Part shown: in pieces, positions 8,696-18,020 of the stretch
How the letters are laid out: each line of letters opens with the position of its first letter
Position numbering within the stretch: the stretch's first letter is position 1
Origin: Cobetia amphilecti
GTDB taxonomy: Bacteria > Pseudomonadota > Gammaproteobacteria > Pseudomonadales > Halomonadaceae
DNA length: 64,000 nt
NCBI RefSeq assembly: GCF_020217465.1
Contig: NZ_CP084115.1
Span: 3,782,001 to 3,846,000, forward strand
Reading direction: 5' to 3'
The notes under the pieces: model-generated
The model's input: the letters and a program-made list of their open reading frames with translations, nothing else
Told to the model about the DNA's origin: nothing
The model's database searches: none
Translations under genes and position numbers: made by a program

Positions 8696-9079
8696 TCAGT
8701 CCAGATCGGCCAGCAGCTCGTCATCGACTTCGCTGACTTCCAGCGGTGCCTCGTCGTCCAGGTCGACCGCCAGATAGCTGTGCTCGACAGTCAGGAAGCG
8801 CTCGAAGAGTGCCTTGTCCATCGGCTCCGGCCAATGACGGGTATCTTCTTCCCAGGCGCGCAGCTCGCTTTCCAGCACGTCCAGCCAGCGCTCGGAGACG
8901 AAGCCATCCAGCGCCTCACGCGTGTCCATCTCGGGAATCAGGTAGACGGTGCTCTCCTGATTGACATCCTCCAGCGCCAGATCCTCGCCTCCCTCGCCTT
9001 CGGATTCCAGCGAGTTGATCCAGTCGACAAACGCCTGGGTCGGCTTGACGCTCAGGGCGGAACGGTTAAGCAGCTTCAT
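8696..9079 (-). CDS. Conserved hypothetical acidic protein
   Basis: This is a 127-residue, strongly acidic protein beginning MKLLNRSALSVKPTQAFVDW, a start that resembles a family of uncharacterised proteins in gammaproteobacteria. The middle contains STVYLIPEMDTREA and the end is an acidic run (VDLDDEAPLEVSEVDDELL). There are no membrane helices, signal peptide or catalytic motif that I recognise. GGAGAG lies upstream of the ATG at 9079. It stands alone between two terminators, so it is probably a single-gene unit. I assign no function. Confidence 0.75.
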   Translation of the reverse strand: MKLLNRSALSVKPTQAFVDWINSLESEGEGGEDLALEDVNQESTVYLIPEMDTREALDGFVSERWLDVLESELRAWEEDTRHWPEPMDKALFERFLTVEHSYLAVDLDDEAPLEVSEVDDELLADLD

Positions 9080-9446
9080 TCTGCACTCTCCAGGACATTC
9101 AGGGACAATTCCGAGACAGGACACACCGTGGATGGCAGCGCCGCTCATAAAGCAGGCACGCGATGCGGGTGAGCCTCGAGGCGTCCAGCGCGTTACCCTG
9201 GCAGTGCCAGGGCGCCAGCAGACTGGACGCCGACCATTATGGCCGCTCGCGGGCAACAAAGCCAAGCGCCACCTTGCCTCATCGGCACCGATCATGCCCC
9301 GCGAGGCACTCGTCGTCAGTCATTCGTGTGAGCCAGAGACCACAACGCCCCCGATCAGGGATCGGAGGCGTTGTGGGTGCCCTCAGCGTGGCCCGTCACG
9401 ATGGCGCGTCATTATGCGCCATCGTGACGGGCTGGCGGCCGACTGC
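9080..9446. other. Intergenic region with two hairpins downstream of lysS
   Basis: No gene is supported in these 367 bases. A 17-base stem with one mismatch (9340-9356 / 9360-9376) and a perfect 16-base stem (9392-9407 / 9416-9431, 8-base loop) lie just past the lysS stop. They are probably the lysS terminator region, although neither has a long T tract on the minus strand. The remainder contains the promoter of the small acidic protein. Confidence 0.65.
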
Positions 9447-10985
9447 TCAGCCCTGCTGCGGACGCATCGCCGGGAACAGCAGCACGTCGCGGATGGAGGC
9501 GCTGTCGGTCAGCAGCATCACCAGACGGTCGATGCCGATGCCTTCACCGGCGGTCGGCGGCATGCCGTATTCCAGCGCGCGCACGTAGTCGGCGTCGTAG
9601 AACATGGCCTCATCATCACCGGCGTCCTTCTCGGCCACCTGGGCCTGGAAGCGCTCGGCCTGATCTTCGGCGTCGTTGAGCTCCGAGAAGCCATTGGCGA
9701 TCTCGCGGCCACCGACGAAGAACTCGAAGCGATCGGTCACGTGCGGGTTGGCATCGTTGCGACGCGCCAGCGGGCTGACTTCGGCCGGATATTCGGTGAT
9801 GAAGGTCGGCTGGTCGAGACGGTGCTCGGCGACTTCCTCGAAGATCTCGGTCTCGAGCTTGCCCAGCCCCCAGATCGGCTTGACCTGGATACCGAGACGC
9901 TCGGCCGTGGCGCGCGCGGCGTCGTAATCGGCCAGGTCGGCTTCGGTGATGCCATCGCCGTACTTGATGATCGACTCGCGCATGGTCATCTGGATGAACG
10001 GCTGGCTCAGGTCGTACTCGCTGCCCTGACAGGTGATCTGCGTGGTGCCGAGCACTTCCTGGGCCGCGGTGCGGATCATGTCTTCGGTGAGCGCGATCAG
10101 GTCACGGTAGTCCGCGTAGGCCCAGTAGAACTCGAGCATGGTGAACTCGGGGTTGTGACGCGTCGACAGCCCTTCGTTGCGGAAGTTGCGGTTGATCTCG
10201 AACACGCGCTCGAAGCCACCCACCACCAGACGCTTGAGGTACAGCTCCGGCGCGATGCGCAGGTACATTTCCATGTCCAGCGCATTGTGGTGCGTGATGA
10301 ACGGACGCGCGGTCGCGCCACCCGGAATCTGCTGCAGCATCGGCGTCTCGACTTCCATGAAGCCGCGCTCGCTGAGGAAGCGACGGATGGAGGCGACGAT
10401 GCCGGCACGCAGCGCGAAGGTGCGGCGTGACTGCTCGTTCATGATCAGGTCGACATAACGCTGGCGATAGCGCATTTCCTGATCGGACAGACCGTGGAAC
10501 TTGTCCGGCAGCGGGCGCAGGTTCTTGGTCATCAGCTGGGCGCTTTCGATCATGACGTACAGATCGCCCTTGCCGGATTTGTGCACCGGACCACTGGCAC
10601 CGACGATGTCACCGATATCCCAGCTCTTGATGTCCTCGAGCAGCGCTTCCGGCAGGCCCTTCTTGTCGACGTAGAGCTGAATCTGGCCGGAGACTTCCTG
10701 CAGCACGATGAAGGGGCCACGTTTGCGCATGATACGCCCGGCGACGGCGGCCTTGCGGTCCAGCGTCTCCAGCTCGGCCTTGTCCTTCTCGCCCAGCTCT
10801 TCCATCAGGTCAGCGGCGAGGCTGTCACGACGGAAATCATTCGGGAAGGCACTCTTGCCTTCGGCGGCGGCCTGCTCGCGGCGGGCGTTCAGCTTGGCGC
10901 GACGTTCGGCGATCAGGCGGTTCTCTTCCTGAGCCTGTTCGGCGGCCTGCTGCTCATCAATGGCGGGGGTCTGCTCTGTCGACAT
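9447..10985 (-). CDS. lysS: Lysyl-tRNA synthetase (class II)
   Basis: The enzyme attaches lysine to tRNA-Lys in the cytoplasm. The 512 residues comprise an OB-fold anticodon domain ([20 protein letters not shown] and onward) and a class II catalytic domain with [35 protein letters not shown] (motif 2) and [12 protein letters not shown] (motif 3). Length is typical. It sits downstream of prfB on the same strand, the conserved prfB-lysS order. The 164-base gap between them contains two long hairpins, so lysS may be partly controlled separately. Confidence 0.98.
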   Translation of the reverse strand: MSTEQTPAIDEQQAAEQAQEENRLIAERRAKLNARREQAAAEGKSAFPNDFRRDSLAADLMEELGEKDKAELETLDRKAAVAGRIMRKRGPFIVLQEVSGQIQLYVDKKGLPEALLEDIKSWDIGDIVGASGPVHKSGKGDLYVMIESAQLMTKNLRPLPDKFHGLSDQEMRYRQRYVDLIMNEQSRRTFALRAGIVASIRRFLSERGFMEVETPMLQQIPGGATARPFITHHNALDMEMYLRIAPELYLKRLVVGGFERVFEINRNFRNEGLSTRHNPEFTMLEFYWAYADYRDLIALTEDMIRTAAQEVLGTTQITCQGSEYDLSQPFIQMTMRESIIKYGDGITEADLADYDAARATAERLGIQVKPIWGLGKLETEIFEEVAEHRLDQPTFITEYPAEVSPLARRNDANPHVTDRFEFFVGGREIANGFSELNDAEDQAERFQAQVAEKDAGDDEAMFYDADYVRALEYGMPPTAGEGIGIDRLVMLLTDSASIRDVLLFPAMRPQQG

Positions 10986-11037
10986 GGAGGGGCCTGTCTC
11001 GTGTCAAAGGGTCATGGCCTGGGCCACGACAGATCAT

Positions 11038-11117
11038 GGTCAGCCTGACGATTGTGACCATCAGGGCTGACCGCGATACGGGGATTCGTGGCCTCCGCCG
11101 GCGATACCGGCGGAGGC
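11038..11117 (-). promoter_or_regulatory. Two hairpins between prfB and lysS
   Basis: The first stem pairs 11038-11048 with 11061-11072 (one bulge), the second pairs GCCTCCGCCGG at 11091-11101 with 11107-11117 perfectly. Reading on the minus strand, the GC-rich one comes first, directly after the prfB stop. No T tract follows, so these are more likely processing or attenuation structures than simple terminators. Confidence 0.5.
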
Positions 11118-11149
11118 GAATAGGCGCTGGGCCGCGAGGGTACTCGCGC

Positions 11150-12248
11150 TCAGAGCCCCATCTTGAGGCTGGCGACGATGAAGTCATCGAGGTCGCCGTC
11201 GAGCACCTTGTCACAGTTGCTCGACTGGACGCTGGTCCGCAGGTCCTTGATGCGCTGGTCATCGAGGACGTAGGAGCGGATCTGGCTGCCCCAGCCGATA
11301 TCGGACTTGGAGTCCTCGAGTTCCTGCTTGGCGGCGTTGCGCTTCTGCATCTCGGCTTCGTAGATACGCGCCTTCAGCATCTTCATGGCGCGGTCACGGT
11401 TGGAGTGCTGGCTTCGCTCGGTCTGGCAGGCCGCCACGATGCCTGTCGGCACGTGGGTGATACGTACCGCGGAATCGGTGGTGTTGACGTGCTGACCACC
11501 GGCGCCGGAGGAGCGATAGGTATCGGTGCGCAGGTCGGCCGGGTTGATGTCGATCTCGATGTTGTCATCGATTTCCGGCGACACGAACACGGACGCGAAC
11601 GAGGTGTGACGACGGCCGCCGGAGTCGAAGGGACTCTTGCGGACCAGACGGTGCACGCCAAGTTCGGTGCGCAGCCAACCGAAGGCGTAATCGCCCTCGA
11701 CGTGGATGGTCGCGGACTTGATACCGGCGACTTCACCGGCGCTCGCCTCGACGATCTCGGTCTTGAAACCGTGATGCTCGGCCCAGCGCAGGTACATGCG
11801 CAGCAACATGTTGCCCCAATCCTGCGCTTCGGTACCGCCGGAGCCTGCCTGGATGTCGAGGTAGGCGTTGTTGGCGTCCATCTCACCCGAGAACATGCGG
11901 CGGAACTCGAGCTTCTCGAGACTGGCCTTGAGCTGGTCCAGCTCGCGGACGACTTCGTCCACGGTGCCTTCGTCCTCTTCCTCGACCGCCATTTCCAGCA
12001 GGTCGGAGCAGTCGGACAGACCGTTGCTCATGTCGTCGAGGGTCTTGACGACCAGCTCCAGCGACGCACGTTCCTTGCCGAGCTTCTGCGCGTAGTCCGG
12101 GTCATTCCAGACATCCGGATTCTCGAGCTCGCGAGTGACTTCCTCTAGCCGATCCTGCTTTTCGGCATAGTCAAAGGTACCCCCTCAGGACTTCTGCCCT
12201 TTCGGACAGGTCCTTGATGAGGTTGGTGATCGGATTGATCTCTTGCAT
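11150..12248 (-). CDS. prfB: Peptide chain release factor 2, with programmed +1 frameshift
   Basis: RF2 ends translation at UGA and UAA. The gene is split: 25 codons from the ATG at 12248 end at an in-frame TGA (12173-12171). Just before it stand AGGGGG and CTT, the classic slippery CTT-TGA preceded by a Shine-Dalgarno-like stimulator. Shifting +1 continues with [11 protein letters not shown] to the stop at 11150, giving 365 residues, the same length as E. coli RF2. The codon-recognition tripeptide SPF ([15 protein letters not shown]) and the catalytic GGQ ([14 protein letters not shown]) are present. The frameshift lets RF2 control its own level: low RF2 stalls at UGA and favours the shift. 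This is not a pseudogene. Confidence 0.97.
12162..12182 (-). promoter_or_regulatory. prfB recoding site
   Basis: Read on the minus strand, the site is AGG GGG TAC CTT TGA CT: an anti-16S-complementary purine tract three bases ahead of the slippery CTT and the UGA read by RF2 itself. Confidence 0.95.
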
Positions 12249-12667
12249 GGTCGTCCTGTCTTGAGGCGATGATGCGTGAATGGGTGCGCGGCGATCCTGT
12301 CGCAAGCGACGGGCTCCGCCACATGCCACCCGAGGGTGCATGTGCAGATCGACAGCGCGCAAAGCCCGATATTGTAGCCATTTCCCGGCGTGGCGACCAT
12401 GCCCGGCCCATCATCCGTGGCCAGCGGGCAAGCGGCGGCTCTCGGCTGCCAGGCATGCCGCCCATCAGCGGGCAGGCGACGAATACGACCAAAGTGATTC
12501 AAAGGCCCGTCAGCCCCGAATGGCCCGAGTTTCCACGCCTTGCATGACGTTTATCGAATGCATGCATAAGCCATCCATTTTTTAACATGGACAGCGGGCA
12601 GGAAAAGATTCGATGGTAGAAGGCGACACTCGTATTACCCCTAACAACAATAGCGAGCCTCCCTATC
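12249..12667. other. Divergent intergenic region prfB/opp
   Basis: No gene is supported in these 419 bases. The region must contain promoters for prfB (leftward) and the peptide-transport operon (rightward). The segment close to the opp genes is AT-richer (around 12570-12600), but I cannot point to a convincing -35/-10 pair. Confidence 0.5.
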
Positions 12668-14293
12668 ATGGCACGACTGTACTCCCCCTCTCACACCCCG
12701 GTGCTCCCCGGACGCTTCGCGCTCAAACGCCTGGCAGGTTCTCTGCTGCTGGCCGGGGGCATCGTTGCCTCCCAGGGCATCATGGCCGACACGCTCAAGC
12801 TGGCGATCATGGGTGAACCGGCCTCGCTGGACCCGCAGCAGATCTCCGGCACCTGGGAAAATGACGTGGTGGGCGACCTCTTCGAGGGCCTGGTCACCGA
12901 AGCCGCCGATGGCGAGCGCATCCCCGGCGCGGCCGAGTCGTGGCAGATTTCCGACGATGGCAAGACCTACACCTTCACGCTGCGCGAGGACGGCAAGTGG
13001 TCAGACGGTGAGCCGGTGACCGCCGAGGACTTCGTGTACGCGCTCAAGCGCATCATGACGCCGGAAAATGCCTCGGATTACGCCTACATCCTGTATCCGA
13101 TCAAGAACGCCAAGGCCATCAACAGCGGCGAGGCCGAGCCGGACACCCTCGGCGTGCGTGCCGTGGATGATCATACCCTCGAGATCACCCTCGAGCGCCC
13201 GACGCCCTACTTCCTGGATCAGCTGTCGCACTACACCGCCTACCCGCTGCCGAAACATGTGGTGGAGAAGTACGGCAAAGACTGGACCGACCCCGGCAAG
13301 ATGGTCTCCAACGGTGCCTTCGAGCTGAGCGAGTGGCAGCCGCAGACCCGCATCGTCGCGCTCAAGAACCCTGAGTTCCACGATGCCAATGAGGTCGCGC
13401 TGGATGAGGTGATCTACTACCCCATCGAGGAGCGCAACAGCGCCCTGAAGCGCTTCCGCGCCGGCGAGATCGACATCGCGCGCGAATTCCCGACCCAGCA
13501 ATACGGCTGGCTGAAGGACAACCTGCCGGACGCCACCCACGTCGCGCCCTACCTGGGCATCTACTACTACGTGCTCAACTCGCGCGATGGTCATGCCACG
13601 GCAGACCCGCGCGTGCGCGAGGCGCTCAACCTCTCCATCCGCCGCAACATCATCACCGACAAGATTCTCGGTACCGGCGAAGTGCCGGCCTACAGCTTCG
13701 TGCCCACCGGGGTGAACCACTACGACATCCAGGAGATGGCCTTCAAGGACATGTCGATGGATGAGCGCATGCAGAAGGCCAGGTCTCTGATGGAAGACGC
13801 CGGTTATGGCCCGGACAATCCGCTGGAGCTGACCCTGCGCTACAACACCAGCGAAGACCACAAGAAGGTGGCCATTGCCGCCGCCGCGATGTGGAAGCCA
13901 TTGGGTGTGAAGGTCAATCTGTTGAACGCCGAAGTCGCGGTGCACTACGAGGACATGCGCCAGGGCAAGTTCGACGTCGGTCGCGCCGGCTGGATCGGTG
14001 ACTACAACGACGCCCAGAACTTCCTCAACCTGCTGGAAAGCGGCGTGCCCAACAATTACGGCGCCTATTCCAACAAGGCGCTGGATGACGACATGCAGAA
14101 GGCCGCCAATACGCTCGACATGAAGGATCGCGAGGCACTGATGCAGGACGCCGAGCGCAAGGCGCTGGATGACTACGCCGTGCTGCCGATCTACTACTAC
14201 GTGTCGCGCAATCTGGTGAACCCCAGGCTCAGCGGCTGGAAGAACAACATCGAGGATACCCACCGCTCGCGCTGGGTCTCGTTCTCCGAGTGA
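12668..14293 (+). CDS. oppA: Oligopeptide-binding protein, first copy (OppA family)
   Basis: This periplasmic solute-binding protein (541 residues) delivers peptides to the OppBC channel. A Sec signal peptide is clear (FALKRLAGSLLLAGGIVASQ), with probable cleavage after GIMA. The mature part begins with the family hallmark LKLAIMGEPASLDPQQISGT, then VVGDLFEGLV and the SBP_bac_5 pattern. The pocket segment RAGWIGDYNDAQNFLN keeps the GW-GDY motif that holds the peptide backbone in OppA. A second, related copy follows 150 bases later. The ATG at 12668 has no strong ribosome binding site. Confidence 0.93.
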   Translation: MARLYSPSHTPVLPGRFALKRLAGSLLLAGGIVASQGIMADTLKLAIMGEPASLDPQQISGTWENDVVGDLFEGLVTEAADGERIPGAAESWQISDDGKTYTFTLREDGKWSDGEPVTAEDFVYALKRIMTPENASDYAYILYPIKNAKAINSGEAEPDTLGVRAVDDHTLEITLERPTPYFLDQLSHYTAYPLPKHVVEKYGKDWTDPGKMVSNGAFELSEWQPQTRIVALKNPEFHDANEVALDEVIYYPIEERNSALKRFRAGEIDIAREFPTQQYGWLKDNLPDATHVAPYLGIYYYVLNSRDGHATADPRVREALNLSIRRNIITDKILGTGEVPAYSFVPTGVNHYDIQEMAFKDMSMDERMQKARSLMEDAGYGPDNPLELTLRYNTSEDHKKVAIAAAAMWKPLGVKVNLLNAEVAVHYEDMRQGKFDVGRAGWIGDYNDAQNFLNLLESGVPNNYGAYSNKALDDDMQKAANTLDMKDREALMQDAERKALDDYAVLPIYYYVSRNLVNPRLSGWKNNIEDTHRSRWVSFSE

Positions 14294-14379
14294 GGCGAGC
14301 CCTGTGAGCCTCTGACCCGGCTCGCCGCTCTCTAGATCGTCATGGGTCCACGCTCGTGCCTGGCAGGGCAGGAGCGTGG
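14294..14379 (+). promoter_or_regulatory. Intercistronic hairpins between the two oppA genes
   Basis: A perfect 8-base stem (GGCGAGCC 14294-14301 / 14319-14326) starts immediately after the first oppA stop, and a second (CCACGCTC 14348-14355 / 14372-14379) follows. Neither is trailed by T residues. In binding-protein operons such stems commonly protect the upstream message and raise its yield over the transporter genes; that role is inferred here. Confidence 0.5.
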
Positions 14380-14443
14380 CATCTGCCAAGGATGGCACCA
14401 GAAGATGACGTCGCGCCCCACGGGCGTGACAAGGAGTTCATGC

Positions 14444-16081
14444 ATGTCCCCCACCTCACCGATGCAATGCGCGGCAAGCCTCAGCGCAGGCCTGCTGCTG
14501 TCCGCTCTTTCCCTCTCCCTTGGCGCTTCCGGCTGCGCCATGGCCGCAGAATCTTCAAGCCAGAGCGAGCAGATCCTGCGTATCGCCAATGGCGCCGAAC
14601 CCGGCTCGCTGGACCCGCAACAGACCAACGGCACCTGGGAGACACGCATCACGCGTGATCTGTTCGAGCCGCTGATCGCCTACTCCGCCAATGGCGAGCT
14701 GATTCCCGGGCTGGCAGAGCGCTGGGAGTCGTCCGCCGATGGGCTGAGCTGGACCTTTCATCTGCGCGAGGGGCTCGAATGGTCAGACGGCACGCCGCTG
14801 ACCGCCGAGGATGCCGTCTTCGCGCTGCGCCGCCTGCTGACACCCGCCACCGCGGCCCACAACGCCACGCTCTACTACCCGATCGTCAATGCCCGAGCGG
14901 TGAATACCGGTGCGCTGGCGCCGGAGCAACTCGGCGTGGCCGCGCCCGATGCGCAGACGCTCACCATCACTCTCAGCCACCCTTCGGCGACGCTGGAGCA
15001 GACGCTGGCGATGAGCGAAGCCGCCCCGCTGCCACGCCATGTGATCGCGGCCAAGGGCGCTGACTGGACGCGGCCGGCCAACATGGCCACCTCGGGTGCC
15101 TTCGTGCTCAAGACCTGGTCGCCCCAGGCCGAGATTCGCCTGACGCCCAATCCGCGCTATCACGCGGCGGACACGGTCGCGCTCGATGAGGTGGTCTACC
15201 TGCCCATCGAAGAGAGTCATGCCGCGCTCAATCGCTTCCGCGCCGGCGAGGTCGAGATCGCCTACGGTGTGCCCGCCAGCCATTACGCCTGGATCCAGGA
15301 CAATCTGGCCGCTGCCCTGCAGACCTACCCGATCCTCGGCGAGTACTTCTATGTCTTCAATCTGCGCGAGGGCTCGCCGGTGGCCGACCAGCGCATTCGT
15401 CGCGCGCTGAATCTGGCCACGCGCCGTGAGGTGATCACCGAGCGCATTCTCGGCATGGGCCAGATTCCCTCCTGGCACTTCGTGCCGAAGGCATTGGGTG
15501 AGCATCAGGGCGCGCGCTTCGACTTCGCTGACTGGTCGATGGACAGGCGCATGGCGAAGGCGCGTGAGCTGATGGACGACGCGGGCTACGGCCCGGATAC
15601 CCCGCTTGAGCTGACCCTGCGCTACAACACCCTGGAAGACCACAAGAAGATCGCCGTGGCCCTGGGCGCGATGTGGAAACCGCTGGGCGTGAAGGTGACG
15701 CTGACCAACACCGAGGCCGCGGTGCATTACCGCGATCTGGCGCTGGGCGATTTCGAGGTCGGCCGTTACGGCATGATCGCCACCATCGCCGATGCCTACG
15801 ACTTCCTGAACGCCTTCAGCAGCGACAACACCTCCAACGCGCCCGGGCTCAGCTCACCGACCTACGATGCGCTGATCGAGGCGGCGGCGCGTGAAGGAGA
15901 CGTCGGCACCCGCCAGCGCCAGCTCCACGATGCCGAGCAGTATCTGCTCGACAACGATGTGGTGCTGCCGCTCTACGACTATGTCACCTCCAGCCTGGTC
16001 GACCCCGCCATCAGCGGCTGGGCGCCCAATGCGCTGGACGTGCACCCGAGTCGCTATCTGCAGCTCGATACCTCGCACTGA
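14444..16081 (+). CDS. Oligopeptide-binding protein, second copy (OppA family)
   Basis: This 545-residue paralogue of the preceding OppA has the same architecture: signal peptide (LSAGLLLSALSLSLGASG), probable cleavage after CAMA, then LRIANGAEPGSLDPQQTNGT. Long stretches match the first copy (MDDAGYGPDTPLELTLRYNT). The pocket segment differs: the first copy has GWIGDYNDAQNFLN where this one has GMIATIADAYDFLN, so ligand choice probably differs. AAGGAG at 14431 fixes the start at 14444. A Cys near the signal-peptide end gives only a weak lipobox (ASGC), so a soluble periplasmic protein is more likely than a lipoprotein. Confidence 0.92.
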   Translation: MSPTSPMQCAASLSAGLLLSALSLSLGASGCAMAAESSSQSEQILRIANGAEPGSLDPQQTNGTWETRITRDLFEPLIAYSANGELIPGLAERWESSADGLSWTFHLREGLEWSDGTPLTAEDAVFALRRLLTPATAAHNATLYYPIVNARAVNTGALAPEQLGVAAPDAQTLTITLSHPSATLEQTLAMSEAAPLPRHVIAAKGADWTRPANMATSGAFVLKTWSPQAEIRLTPNPRYHAADTVALDEVVYLPIEESHAALNRFRAGEVEIAYGVPASHYAWIQDNLAAALQTYPILGEYFYVFNLREGSPVADQRIRRALNLATRREVITERILGMGQIPSWHFVPKALGEHQGARFDFADWSMDRRMAKARELMDDAGYGPDTPLELTLRYNTLEDHKKIAVALGAMWKPLGVKVTLTNTEAAVHYRDLALGDFEVGRYGMIATIADAYDFLNAFSSDNTSNAPGLSSPTYDALIEAAAREGDVGTRQRQLHDAEQYLLDNDVVLPLYDYVTSSLVDPAISGWAPNALDVHPSRYLQLDTSH

Positions 16082-16140
16082 CAGACGACAGTCACCAATA
16101 ACAACGACACACCCGGGCAGCGGCCCGGACGGAGCACTGG

Positions 16141-17067
16141 ATGCTGAGCTACACCCTCAAACGGTTGCTGCAGGCGATTCCCACCCTGCTGATCGTGATC
16201 ACCCTGTCGTTCTTCCTGATGCGGGTCGCCCCGGGCGGCCCCTTCGATGGCGAGCGCCGCCTGCCCCCGGAAATCGAGCAGAACCTGCGCGCGGCCTATC
16301 ACCTGGATGAGCCATTGCCGATGCAGTATCTGCGCTATCTGGGCGATCTGGTGCAGGGCGATCTCGGTCCGTCCTTCAAGTACAAGGACTTCGATGTCAG
16401 CGAGCTGATCAGCCAGGGCTTCCCGGCCAGTCTGGAGCTGGGGATGTGGGCGATTCTGGCCGCGCTGCTGATCGGTGTGCCGCTGGGGGTGATCGCGGCC
16501 ATCCGGCGCAACTCGACGGCGGATTACGTGGTGATGAGTACTGCGCTGGCGGGGATCGCGGTGCCCAATTTCGTGATCGCCCCGCTGCTGGCGCTGGTGT
16601 TCGGCGTGCTGCTCGGCTGGTTGCCGGCCGGCGGTTGGAACGGTGGCGCCTGGCAGAACCTGCTGCTGCCGGTGGTGGCGCTCTCCATCCAGCAGATCGC
16701 CTACATCGCCCGCATGATGCGCGCCAGCATGATCGAGGTGCTCGGCAGTCACTACATCCGCACCGCCCGCGCCAAGGGGCTGAGCGAGTGGAAGGTGATT
16801 CTGCGCCATGCATTGCGACCGGCGATGCTGCCGGTGGTCTCGTATCTCGGCCCGGCCATCGCCGGCATCATCACCGGCTCGGTGGTGATCGAGCAGATCT
16901 TCGGCATTCCCGGCATCGGGCGCTATTTCGTGCAGGGTGCGCTCAATCGTGACTACACCCTGGTGATGGGTACGGTGGTCTTCTATGGCGCCTTGATCCT
17001 GCTGCTCAACCTGATCGTCGATCTGCTCTACAGCATGCTCGACCCGCAGATCCGCTACGACGACTGA
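16141..17067 (+). CDS. oppB: Oligopeptide ABC transporter permease OppB
   Basis: This is an inner-membrane channel subunit of 308 residues, about six helices. It starts with the OppB/DppB N-terminal helix LKRLLQAIPTLLIVITLSFF followed by LMRVAPGGPFD, and carries the EAA loop YIRTARAKGLSEWKVILRHALR that docks on the ATPase. The ending DLLYSMLDPQIRYDD is typical. It is spaced 59 bases after the second binding protein and 14 bases before oppC. Confidence 0.96.
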   Translation: MLSYTLKRLLQAIPTLLIVITLSFFLMRVAPGGPFDGERRLPPEIEQNLRAAYHLDEPLPMQYLRYLGDLVQGDLGPSFKYKDFDVSELISQGFPASLELGMWAILAALLIGVPLGVIAAIRRNSTADYVVMSTALAGIAVPNFVIAPLLALVFGVLLGWLPAGGWNGGAWQNLLLPVVALSIQQIAYIARMMRASMIEVLGSHYIRTARAKGLSEWKVILRHALRPAMLPVVSYLGPAIAGIITGSVVIEQIFGIPGIGRYFVQGALNRDYTLVMGTVVFYGALILLLNLIVDLLYSMLDPQIRYDD

Positions 17068-17081
17068 CCCGAGGCCCTGAC

Positions 17082-18005
17082 ATGTCACAGACAACTCCCG
17101 CTCCCCACGGCACCGGCGGTGCCAGCGCCTTCGACGGCCAGCCCCCTGCCGCGCCGGCAGGCGACAGCCTGACCCGCGACGCCTGGCGTCGTCTCAAGCA
17201 GAACCGCGCTGCCATGTGCAGCCTGGTGGTGATGGCCGTCATCGTGCTGGCCTGCCTGATCGGCCCATGGCTGACGCCCTTCGAACTCGATGAAGTCGAC
17301 TGGAACGCCATCGGCACCGGTCCGGACCTGGCCTCCGGGCACGTCTTCGGCACCGACGTCAACGGCCGCGACCTGCTGACCCGCACCCTGCATGGCGGCC
17401 AGATCTCGCTGTCGGTGGCGCTGGTCGCCACCTTCGTCAGCCTGGTGATCGGCGTGCTCTACGGTGCCGTCTCCGGCTACTTCGGCGGACGCACCGACAA
17501 CCTGATGATGCGCTTCGTCGACATCATGTATTCGCTGCCGTTCATGTTCCTGGTGATCCTGCTGATGGTGGTGTTCGGTCGCAACATCTTCCTGATCTAC
17601 GCCGCCATCGGCGCGGTGGAGTGGCTGGACATGTCGCGCATCGTGCGCGGCCAGGTGCTGGCGCTCAAGAAGCGTGAATTCGTCGAGGCGGCGCATGCAC
17701 TCGGCGTGCGTGACCTGCAGGTAGTCACCCGCCACCTGATTCCCAATGCGCTGGGGCCGGTGATCGTCTACGTCACGCTGACGGTGCCCAAGGTCATCCT
17801 GCTGGAAAGCTTCCTGTCGTTCCTCGGCCTCGGCGTGCAGGAACCGCTGACCTCATGGGGCGTGTTGATCTCCGAAGGCAAGGACATGATGGAGACCGCC
17901 CCCTGGATGCTGCTGGTGCCCTCGGCCTTCCTCGCCGCGACCCTGTTCTGCCTCAACTTCCTCGGCGATGGGCTGCGTGATGCCCTCGACCCCAAGACTC
18001 GCTGA
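17082..18005 (+). CDS. oppC: Oligopeptide ABC transporter permease OppC
   Basis: This is the second channel subunit (307 residues). The cytoplasmic N-terminus leads to RDAWRRLKQNRAAMCSLVVM, the OppC N-terminal domain, then HVFGTDVNGRDLLTRTLHGG, a family hallmark, and the EAA motif EFVEAAHALGVRDLQVVTRH. It is co-transcribed with oppB (14-base gap) and the fused ATPase (15-base gap). Confidence 0.96.
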   Translation: MSQTTPAPHGTGGASAFDGQPPAAPAGDSLTRDAWRRLKQNRAAMCSLVVMAVIVLACLIGPWLTPFELDEVDWNAIGTGPDLASGHVFGTDVNGRDLLTRTLHGGQISLSVALVATFVSLVIGVLYGAVSGYFGGRTDNLMMRFVDIMYSLPFMFLVILLMVVFGRNIFLIYAAIGAVEWLDMSRIVRGQVLALKKREFVEAAHALGVRDLQVVTRHLIPNALGPVIVYVTLTVPKVILLESFLSFLGLGVQEPLTSWGVLISEGKDMMETAPWMLLVPSAFLAATLFCLNFLGDGLRDALDPKTR

Positions 18006-18020
18006 ACCGGAGCGCTGATC

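Noticed and set aside
12171-12248. Separate 25-codon gene upstream of prfB, or a prfB pseudogene
   Set aside because: The in-frame TGA is part of the standard RF2 +1 frameshift site, and the joined product has the full 365-residue length.
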